Assembly (NCBI GenBank): GCA_030538115.1
Contig: JAUNUP010000001.1
Span: forward strand, 192,591 to 256,590
DNA from: Dermatophilus congolensis
Lineage (GTDB): Bacteria; Actinomycetota; Actinomycetes; Actinomycetales; Dermatophilaceae
Direction: 5' to 3'
DNA: 64,000 nucleotides
Shown: in pieces, positions 10,653-19,500 of the stretch
Layout of the letters: each line of letters starts with the position of its first letter
How positions within the stretch are numbered: position 1 is the stretch's first letter
Translations under genes and position numbers: made by a program
Notes under the pieces: model-generated
The model's database searches: none
The model's input: only the letters and a program-made list of their open reading frames with translations
Told to the model about the DNA's origin: nothing

Positions 10653-11588
10653 TTAGCGCGTACTCGCTGCCCGGATCGCCCTAGCGGCAGCCTCCAAAAG
10701 GCGTGCACCACGGTCTGGCCCGTCGTCTGCTTGCAACCATGTGATGCGCGGGTCGGGACGGAACCAACTCGACTGCCGTCGGGCAAGACGCCTGGTCGCA
10801 GTGGCCGTCGCCTCGATCGCCTCGGCCTGCGTGAGGTCGCCGCGCAACTGCGCCAACGCCTCCCGGTAGCCGACCGCGCGGCTCGCAGTGCGGGTCTGTG
10901 ACAGGTCCGCCTCCTCGAGGCGCGAAACCTCGTCGAGCAAGCCCGACGCCCACATGCCCTCGACGCGCCGACCGATCCGCTCGTCGAGCACAGGCCGGGG
11001 CAGGTCGACACCCAGCATCACAGTGGGCAAACGAAACTCGCGTTTCGGCATCGAGGCGGAGAACGGCCGTCCGGTGAGTTCGATGACCTCCAGGGCCCGC
11101 ACGATGCGGCGGGCGTTGTTGGGTTCGATGGAGGCCGCAGCCTCCGGGTCGGCAGCAGCGAGTCGGGCTTGCAAGGCCGAAAGGCCGAGATCCTGCACCT
11201 CCCCCTCAAGCCGTGCCCGCACGGCCGGGTCGGTGGGCGGGATGTCGAGCAGGTCGAGCGCTGCCCGCACGTACAGTCCGGAGCCCCCCACCAGCACCGG
11301 AACCCGCTCCCGCGCCATGATCGCGTCGATGTCGGCGCGCGCATGGCGCTGGTAGGAGGCGACGTTGGCGTCGTCGTGGATGTCGAGCACGTCGATCTGG
11401 TGGTGCGGCACCCCGGCCCGCTCCGCCTCCGTCGGCTTCGCGGTGCCGATGTCCATGCCGCGGTAGAGGGCGAACGCGTCGGCGTTCACCACCTCGCCGC
11501 CCAGTGTGCGAGCGAGGGCCACGGCAAGCGCGGATTTTCCGGTGGCGGTCGGGCCGACCACGGCGACCAGCGGCTTCTCGGGGCTCAC
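10653..11588 (-). CDS. miaA: tRNA dimethylallyltransferase MiaA
   Basis: MiaA adds the dimethylallyl group to N6 of A37 in tRNAs reading UNN codons; MiaB, encoded 0.9 kb away, then methylthiolates it. The protein has 311 residues from a GTG at 11588 (VSPEKPLVAVVGPTATGKSA), so the P-loop begins near residue 10 as in the family. The open frame extends further upstream, but that part is not MiaA-like. DAFALYRGMDIGTAKP, GGSGLYVRA and PNNARRIVRALE are typical motifs. Confidence 0.95.
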   Translation of the reverse strand: MSPEKPLVAVVGPTATGKSALAVALARTLGGEVVNADAFALYRGMDIGTAKPTEAERAGVPHHQIDVLDIHDDANVASYQRHARADIDAIMARERVPVLVGGSGLYVRAALDLLDIPPTDPAVRARLEGEVQDLGLSALQARLAAADPEAAASIEPNNARRIVRALEVIELTGRPFSASMPKREFRLPTVMLGVDLPRPVLDERIGRRVEGMWASGLLDEVSRLEEADLSQTRTASRAVGYREALAQLRGDLTQAEAIEATATATRRLARRQSSWFRPDPRITWLQADDGPDRGARLLEAAARAIRAASTR

Positions 11589-11793
11589 GACATCCGCCCT
11601 GCACACAGCGTGTCCGCCGGCGAGATCGTGGCCGCGACGAAGCCACGAACACACCCGTGCGAGCTCACCGGGAAATCCCGAAAGTGTCGACCGAGGTGCT
11701 GGCCAAATCCGGGCTCCGGGTGCATAGTCGAAGAGCCTAGGCGGTACCGGAGGCGATCTTCGGACCGTGCAGCCGAGGAGAGAGGAGTCGCGT

Positions 11794-11991
11794 ATGGGAC
11801 TCATGGACGGACTGGGTGACAAGGCGAAGAGTTTCGCCGACCAGAACGCCGACAAGGTGGAGCAGGTCTCAGATCAGGGCCTGCAATCTGCCGCCGACGC
11901 TGCGAACGAGAGGACCGGCGGCCAACACGCCGACAAGGTCACTCAGGCCCAGCAGGCTGCAGACGAGCGGATCGGCGACAACTCGCAGTAG
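11794..11991 (+). CDS. MT0933-like antitoxin family protein
   Basis: A 65-residue charged, helical protein, MGLMDGLGDKAKSFADQNAD at its start, matching the small actinobacterial family annotated as antitoxin MT0933/Rv0909. It has no hydrophobic core, contains repeated DKV and TGGQHADKV patterns, and is very likely flexible. The ATG follows a strong AGGAGAGAGGAG site. The family name comes from one mycobacterial toxin-antitoxin pair. No toxin gene is adjacent here, so a real antitoxin role is unproven. A second member lies 188 bp downstream. Confidence 0.75.
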   Translation: MGLMDGLGDKAKSFADQNADKVEQVSDQGLQSAADAANERTGGQHADKVTQAQQAADERIGDNSQ

Positions 11992-12014
11992 CCCGCCCCG
12001 ACCGACATGAGCGA

Positions 12015-12031
12015 CCGCTCCGCTGGAGCGG
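12015..12031 (+). repeat. short hairpin after the first antitoxin-like gene
   Basis: CCGCTCC and GGAGCGG pair over 7 bp around a GCT loop, just before the larger terminator stem at 12044-12078. Confidence 0.5.
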
Positions 12032-12043
12032 GTTCGCCCACCG

Positions 12044-12078
12044 TGTGGCCCCGGTTCTCACCGAGAATCGGGGCCACA
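12044..12078 (+). terminator. strong hairpin between the two antitoxin-like genes
   Basis: A 16-bp stem (TGTGGCCCCGGTTCTC with its complement, one G-U pair) closes a 3-base ACC loop. No U-run follows, as is common for actinobacterial terminators. It separates the two paralogous genes, so each probably has its own promoter. Confidence 0.75.
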
Positions 12079-12179
12079 GGTGTGTCGGGAGCCGAATGTT
12101 CGGACTGCTTCCGGATGCGAGCCCGGGGCCGGTGCGCGATAGTCGCAGGCACAGCGCACTCACGAGAACGGAGATCCTC

Positions 12180-12374
12180 ATGAGCAACCCGCCCCACGAG
12201 CAGTCCGCACGCGCCGCCGAAGAGCGTGACGACACTGTCGAGCGCGTCACCGACAAGGGCGCAGAACAAATCGAGAGCGCGGCGAACGCGGAGAGCGGCG
12301 GCTCCCACGCCGACCAGGTCGCCAAGAAGCACCAGGTCCCCGACCCCAACGTTCGCCCGAACGAGGACAAGTAG
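12180..12374 (+). CDS. second MT0933-like antitoxin family paralog
   Basis: A 64-residue acidic, Ala/Glu-rich protein starting MSNPPHEQSARAAEERDD. The segment VTDKGAEQIESAANAESGGSHADQV lines up with VSDQGLQSAADAANERTGGQHADKV of the upstream gene, so the two arose by duplication. The N- and C-termini differ. The ATG follows ACGGAGATCCTC. No toxin or other partner gene lies next to it. Confidence 0.6.
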   Translation: MSNPPHEQSARAAEERDDTVERVTDKGAEQIESAANAESGGSHADQVAKKHQVPDPNVRPNEDK

Positions 12375-12388
12375 TCGGCCGAGACCGC

Positions 12389-12428
12389 AGACGGAGCCGT
12401 ATCTCCGAGAGGAGATGCGGCTCCGTCT
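12389..12428. terminator. bidirectional terminator between antitoxin paralog and miaB
   Basis: An 18-bp stem built on ACGGAGCCG-TATCTCC with one G-U pair is closed by a GAGA (GNRA-type) tetraloop at 12407-12410. It lies between the ends of a plus-strand and a minus-strand gene, and serves both. Confidence 0.8.
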
Positions 12429-12452
12429 CGTCGTCGTTAGGTTCGCTGTGGG

Positions 12453-13991
<1,539 letters not shown>

Positions 13992-14055
13992 CGTCGCCCA
14001 TCATCCCAATAGCCGCATGGAAGCACGAAACGGGAGACGACACAGCCCCCCTCCC

Positions 14056-14180
14056 GTGCCGTGGCACCTGCGCTGGGGGCGAACGCACGAGAGGACGTGT
14101 GCCACGGCACCCCACCGAGAAAGGTGCCGTGGCACGCGTCCTCCCTCAACGTCACCTCCGGCACAGCAGTGCCACGGCAC
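14056..14180. repeat. four alternating copies of GTGCCGTGGCAC
   Basis: GTGCCGTGGCAC occurs at 14056-14067 and 14124-14135, and its reverse complement GTGCCACGGCAC at 14099-14110 and 14169-14180. Neighbouring copies are in opposite orientation, so they can pair; the middle two form a 13-bp stem with an 11-base loop (14099-14135). The cluster fills the gap between the recX stop and the miaB start, both minus-strand. It may be a terminator, an operator array or a mobile palindrome cluster. Confidence 0.85.
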
Positions 14181-14194
14181 GAGGTGGCGCCGAT

Positions 14195-14809
14195 TCAGTC
14201 ACGCCGATGCTCCGGGATCTCGGAGAGGGCCTCCGAGATCACCGGGTAGACGACGCCCGAGGGGTAGCCCTTGCGGGCCAGCATCCCCGCGAGGCGACGG
14301 CGCTTCACGTCGATGGCCAGACCGTTCATCGTGCGGAGCTTCTTCTCGACCAACCGGCGCGCGGAGTCGCGTTCCATCACGTCGTCGACCGGCGTGAGTG
14401 CCTCCTCGGCGATCTCGTCGCTGACGCCGCGCTTGCGCAGTTCTTCGGCGATCGACCGACGAGCCAGTCCACGGCTGGCCGAGACCGAACGCACCACCAT
14501 CTCGGCGAAGGCCTCGTCGTCGACAAGACCCACCGCCTCCATACGGTCGAGCACGGCATCGGCCACGGCCTCGGGGATCTCCTTGGCCGCCAGCGTCTCC
14601 GCGAGCTGGGCGCGACTGCGGGGAGCCGCGGCCAGCTTGCGGAGCACGATGCGCTTGGCCTGCGCGTACTGCGGATCGACGTCGGGGCTCAGGCTGCTGC
14701 CCGTGCGGTTCGACTGCACCATCGCCTGCGCGAGAGCCGCCTTCGCCGTCTCGAGTCGCTGCTGCTGCGTCCCTTGGGTCTCTTGTCGGTGTTCCGTCTG
14801 CTGTGTCAT
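14195..14809 (-). CDS. recX: recombination regulatory protein RecX
   Basis: RecX binds RecA filaments and limits strand exchange. The 204-residue protein has the three-helix repeat pattern of the family: AKRIVLRKLAAAPRSRAQLAE, GLVDDEAFAEMVVRS, and SRGLARRSIAEELRKRGVS followed by an Ala/Glu-rich helix. It starts 18 bp after the recA stop and is almost certainly cotranscribed with it, hence SOS-controlled through the recA promoter. Confidence 0.93.
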   Translation of the reverse strand: MTQQTEHRQETQGTQQQRLETAKAALAQAMVQSNRTGSSLSPDVDPQYAQAKRIVLRKLAAAPRSRAQLAETLAAKEIPEAVADAVLDRMEAVGLVDDEAFAEMVVRSVSASRGLARRSIAEELRKRGVSDEIAEEALTPVDDVMERDSARRLVEKKLRTMNGLAIDVKRRRLAGMLARKGYPSGVVYPVISEALSEIPEHRRD

Positions 14810-14827
14810 GGCGTCGACTCAGCCGGA

Positions 14828-15922
14828 TCAGAAGCCGACCGGCACCTCGTCAGGCGTCTCCGCCTCATCGGCGTCGGGCGCCTCCACGAGACGCGGCACG
14901 CCGATGCCGAGCTTCTCTTTGATCTTGCGCTCGAGCTCGTCGGTGAGGTCGGGGTTGTCCTTGAGGAACTGGCGGGCGTTCTCTTTACCCTGGCCGAGCT
15001 GGTCGCCCTCGTACGTGTACCAGGCGCCGGCCTTGCGGATGAAGCCCTGGTCGACACCCATGTCGATGATGCCGCCCTCGCGCGAGATGCCCTGCCCGTA
15101 GAGGATGTCGAACTCCGCCTGCTTGAACGGCGGCGAGACCTTGTTCTTCACGACCTTGCAGCGGGTGCGGTTACCGACCGCATCCGTGCCGTCCTTGAGA
15201 GTCTCGATACGGCGCACGTCGAGACGCACGGAGGCGTAGAACTTCAGCGCCTTACCGCCCGTGGTGGTTTCGGGCGAGCCGAACATCACGCCGATCTTCT
15301 CGCGGAGCTGGTTGATGAAGATCGCGGTGGTGCCGGTGCTGTTGAGGGCACCGGTGAGCTTGCGCAGCGCCTGCGACATGAGGCGGGCCTGCAGACCCAC
15401 GTGCGAGTCGCCCATGTCGCCCTCGATCTCGGCACGAGGCACGAGCGCTGCCACCGAGTCGACCACGATGATGTCGATCGCGCCGGAGCGGATCAGCATG
15501 TCGGCGATCTCGAGCGCCTGCTCACCGGTGTCGGGCTGGCTGACCAGCAGTGCGTCGGTGTCGACACCGAGCGCCTTCGCGTACTCGGGGTCGAGAGCGT
15601 GCTCGGCATCGATGAACGCGGCGATACCGCCGGCCTTCTGAGCACTCGCGACGGCGTGGAGGGCCACCGTCGTCTTACCCGACGACTCCGGACCGTAGAT
15701 CTCGACCACACGCCCGCGGGGCAGACCGCCCACGCCCAGTGCGATGTCGAGCGCGATGGACCCCGTGGGGATCACACCGAGAGCGGGCCGCACCTCGTCA
15801 CCGAGACGCATCACCGCGCCCTTGCCGAACTGCTTCTCGATCTGCGCCATCACCGTGTCGAGTGATGCCGCCTTCGGGTCGCCCTTGGTCGCGGTCGAGT
15901 TCGAACTCGTCGCCCTGGCCAT
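14828..15922 (-). CDS. recA: recombinase RecA
   Basis: RecA polymerises on single-stranded DNA, catalyses homologous pairing and triggers LexA self-cleavage. The 364-residue protein has Walker A GPESSGKT at 77-84, Walker [11 protein letters not shown], the L1/L2 loop region [20 protein letters not shown] and the usual acidic C-terminus. There is no intein, unlike in M. tuberculosis. A LexA box sits about 235 bp upstream of the start, and recX follows within 18 bp. Confidence 0.98.
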   Translation of the reverse strand: MARATSSNSTATKGDPKAASLDTVMAQIEKQFGKGAVMRLGDEVRPALGVIPTGSIALDIALGVGGLPRGRVVEIYGPESSGKTTVALHAVASAQKAGGIAAFIDAEHALDPEYAKALGVDTDALLVSQPDTGEQALEIADMLIRSGAIDIIVVDSVAALVPRAEIEGDMGDSHVGLQARLMSQALRKLTGALNSTGTTAIFINQLREKIGVMFGSPETTTGGKALKFYASVRLDVRRIETLKDGTDAVGNRTRCKVVKNKVSPPFKQAEFDILYGQGISREGGIIDMGVDQGFIRKAGAWYTYEGDQLGQGKENARQFLKDNPDLTDELERKIKEKLGIGVPRLVEAPDADEAETPDEVPVGF

Positions 15923-16045
15923 GCCACACCTGCTTTCATGCGTTCTCGATGTCGGCCGTCTACCTGCGACCCTCCGCCCCGGTTCGGGGCGCGGATCAGA
16001 CGTTAGATGGAGCCACCGACAACATCACGCGGCACGCGCCCCGCC

Positions 16046-16083
16046 TGTGGACAACTCCGCACCAGGTGCGGGGATGTGGACAA
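16046..16083. promoter_or_regulatory. paired DnaA-type boxes around a hairpin, upstream of recA
   Basis: TGTGGACAA, the complement of the actinobacterial DnaA box TTGTCCACA, occurs at 16046-16054 and again at 16075-16083 in the same orientation. Between them CCGCACC-A-GGTGCGG (16057-16071) is a perfect inverted repeat. The pair lies about 125-160 bp upstream of the recA start in a 301-bp gene-free stretch that also holds the LexA box. DnaA binding is inferred from the match only. Confidence 0.55.
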
Positions 16084-16156
16084 GTCGGAGAGCACTGTTC
16101 GTGGTCGTCGACGCCGAGGTTCGAGTCGCCTCGGGAGTCGCTCCGCGAGCAACCTA

Positions 16157-16172
16157 TCGAACAGACGTTCGG
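16157..16172. promoter_or_regulatory. LexA (SOS) box upstream of recA
   Basis: TCGAACAGACGTTCGG matches the actinobacterial SOS consensus TCGAAC-N4-GTTCGA at 11 of 12 fixed positions. It lies between DUF3046 and recA, 235 bp upstream of the recA start, and is the obvious control element for recA-recX. Confidence 0.8.
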
Positions 16173-16223
16173 CGCGCTAGTACCGCGCCCCGGCGATTCT
16201 TGGGCGTGTCGTCACCAGACATC

Positions 16224-16460
16224 TCAGTAGAAGTCGGGGCGCTCACGAAGCGGCAGATCTTTGCCGAGGCGACGCTCCGGCGGAACATCCATCTGCTCCG
16301 CCAACGCCTCCCAGACGTCACGGGGCGACTCGCCGGCATCGATGAGTTCTTGCACCGTGCGGGCACCGAATGCTGTGAGCGCCTGATGTGCCGCGAGCGT
16401 CCGCGAATAGGTCGGCCCGAACTCGTCGTCCATCCGCCGCCAGAATTCGCTCAGTCGCAT
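16224..16460 (-). CDS. DUF3046 family protein
   Basis: A 78-residue cytoplasmic protein, MRLSEFWRRMDDEFGP at its start, of the actinobacterial DUF3046 family regularly found beside recA. No catalytic motif is visible; the sequence predicts three helices (TYSRTLAAHQALTAFG, TVQELIDAG, SPRDVWEALAEQMDVPP) and ends GKDLPLRERPDFY. The ATG at 16460 gives the family-typical start; an upstream TTG would add four residues. Function unknown; the neighbourhood suggests, but does not prove, a link to DNA repair. Confidence 0.85.
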   Translation of the reverse strand: MRLSEFWRRMDDEFGPTYSRTLAAHQALTAFGARTVQELIDAGESPRDVWEALAEQMDVPPERRLGKDLPLRERPDFY

Positions 16461-16593
16461 CGCGGTAGTCAATCACGCCAACCCGACAGAGGCCGGCGCG
16501 GGCTCGCGCCGACTGATGCCCGCGACAGATCTGCGCCGACGACTCTGACGGTGGTGCGTGCCACGATGAGTCAGATCGAAAGGGGGTGCCGTC

Positions 16594-19500
16594 GTGAGCA
16601 CTGAACAGGCGTCGGCGTCGCCCACGCGCCCCGACCCGTCGCGCGCCGAACCAGACTCCGTCCTCAGCGGCTTCGGCCAGGCGACGCGCACCTGGTTCGC
16701 GGAGGCGTTCGACTCCCCCACCGCCGCGCAGCGCGAGGCGTGGCAGGCGATCCGTCGCGGTGACGACACTCTCGTCGTGGCGCCGACAGGGTCGGGCAAG
16801 ACGCTGGCCGCATTTCTCACCGCCATCGACCGTCTCATGCACGCCGATGCCGCGTCCGGAGAGCCCGAGGAGTACGTGCGTGTCCTGTACGTCTCTCCGC
16901 TGAAGGCGCTCGCCGCCGACGTCGACCGCAACCTGCGCCGACCTCTGCGTGGCATCGCGGCTGTGGCGCAACGCGAAGCGGCCTCCAGAGAACAGATGAA
17001 CCGCCAGGTCACAGTGGGAGTGCGCACGGGTGACACTCCTCCCGATCAACGACGCGCATTGGCTGCACATCCTCCCGACATCCTCATCACGACCCCCGAA
17101 TCGCTGTTTCTCATGCTCACGTCGGCGGCACGCGAATCGCTGGCTCGGGTCGAGATGGTGATCATCGACGAGATCCACTCCCTCGCCGGCACGAAACGCG
17201 GCGCTCACCTCGCCGTGAGCCTCGAACGGCTCGACTCGGCGCTGCCCCGACGTGCGCAGCGCATCGGTCTGTCGGCCACCGTCCGCCCGCTCGACGAGGT
17301 GGGGCGCTACCTCACCGGAGGCCGCCCGGTTGCCGTGGTGCAACCGCCGGCCGCGAAGACCTGGGATCTGAGAGTCGTCGTACCGGTCGAAGACATGGGG
17401 GCGCTGGGGCAGGTCACCGACAACCTGTCCGGAACGGCCGCCGGCGCCGAGAAACGCACCTCGATCTGGCCGCACGTCGAAGAACGCCTCGCCGACCTCA
17501 TCGCAGAACACCGGTCGACCCTCGTGTTCGCGAACTCTCGCAGACTCGCCGAGCGCCTCACCACAAGACTCAACGAGATCTGGGACGACCGTAGAGACGA
17601 TCACGCGCGCCATGAGCCAGGCGATCCGTCAGGCGGCCAGCCCGACGAGCCCTCCGATGGTCCGTCGGGCGCAGAGCGACACCGCACTGCTGCTCTCATG
17701 GGTGCCACGACCGAGACGAGTCGTGCTCGCCCTCATCCCGACGCGCCGGTGCTGGCGCGCGCTCACCACGGATCCGTGAGCCGCGAGCAGCGCAGCGAGA
17801 TCGAGGAGGCGCTCAAGGCGGGCCTCCTCCCGGTCGTCGTCGCGACCAGCAGCCTCGAACTGGGCATCGACATGGGCGACATCGACCTTGTTGCACAGGT
17901 CGAGGCGCCTCCGAGTGTGGCCAGCGGATTGCAGCGCGTGGGGCGCGCTGGTCACCAGGTAGGCGCTACGTCACGCGGCGTCTTCTTTCCGAAGTACCGC
18001 GGCGACCTCGTGCAGACCGCGGTCGTCGCCGAACGCATGCGGGTCGGTCTCATCGAAGCGGTCTCGGTACCCGCGAACCCGCTGGACGTGCTCGCGCAGC
18101 AGGTCGTGGCGATGTGTGCGATGGACGAGTGGCAGGTCGACGACCTCCTCGCGCTCATGCGGCGCACGGCTTCGTTCGCGACGCTCTCGCGATCCGTTCT
18201 CGAATCGGTGCTCGACATGCTTGCCGGCCGCTATCCGAGTGACGAATTCGCCGAACTGCGCCCCCGCATCGTCTGGGACAGGGCGACCGACGTACTCAGC
18301 GGTCGTCCGGGCGCGCAGCGCCTGGCCGTGACCAGTGGCGGCACCATCCCTGACCGTGGACTCTTCGGAGTTTTCCTCGACGGAGACGGCCCCGGCCGAC
18401 GTGTCGGTGAACTGGACGAGGAGATGGTCTACGAATCGCGTGTCGGTGACGTCTTCACGCTCGGCACCTCGTCGTGGCGGATCCAGGAGATCACGCACGA
18501 TCAGGTCCGCGTCGTGCCCGCCCCCGGCGAGCCCGGTCGGCTCCCGTTCTGGAAGGGCGACACCGTCGGGCGGGCCGCCGAACTCGGCGCCGCCGTGGGT
18601 GGATTCGTGCGTGAGGTCGCCGGGCTCACCGCCGAGTCTGCCCGCGCTCGACTCACGGAGGCCGGCCTGGACGACTGGGCCAGCGACAACCTGCGCGCCT
18701 ACCTCACCGAGCAGGCCGAGGCCACGGGGGTAGTACCGAGCGACACGACGATCGTCGTCGAACGCTTCCGCGACGAACTCGGTGACTGGCGCATCGTTCT
18801 CCACTCCCCTTACGGCTCGCGCGTGCACGCGCCGTGGGCGCTCGCCATCGGGTCACGGCTGCGCGAACGGTTCGGTTTCGACGTGCAGGCGATGCACGGA
18901 GACGACGGAATCGTGCTGCGCCTGCCCGACGTCGAGCTGCCCGACGACGCGACCGACGGGGCGTTCATGGCCGAACTCGCGGACCTGGTCACGCTCGACC
19001 CTGACGACGTCACCGAGCTCGTCACCTCGACGGTCGGAGGATCGGCGCTGTTCGCCTCCCGGTTCAGGGAGTGCGCCGGTCGCGCCCTTCTGCTGCCGCG
19101 CCGTCGCCCCGACAAGCGCGCTGCCTTGTGGCAGCAGAGACAGCGGTCGGCGCAGTTGCTGCAGGTGGCCTCGCGGTATCCCGAATTCCCCATCGTCCTG
19201 GAGGCGGTGCGCGAGTGCCTTCAAGACGTGTTCGACGTGCCCGCCCTCACCGCCCTCATGCGTGACATCGCGGCACGCCGGGTACGCATCGTGACGGTCG
19301 ACACCACCTCGCCGTCGCCGTTCGCCCGCAGCCTGCTGTTCGGCTACGTGGCCCAGTTTCTCTACGAAGGCGATTCGCCACTCGCCGAACGCCGGGCCGC
19401 GGCACTGGCGCTGGACCCGTCGCTGCTTGCCGAACTGCTCGGCACTCAGGCGTCCCTGCGCGAACTGCTCGAACTCGACGTCGTCCAGCGCACGGAGGTC

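Noticed and set aside
14056..14180. CRISPR-like array
   Set aside because: The repeats are only 12 bp, alternate in orientation and have unequal spacers (31, 13, 33 bp); no cas gene is present.
16046..16083. Chromosome replication origin
   Set aside because: Only two DnaA-type boxes are seen, and no dnaA, dnaN or AT-rich unwinding region lies nearby.
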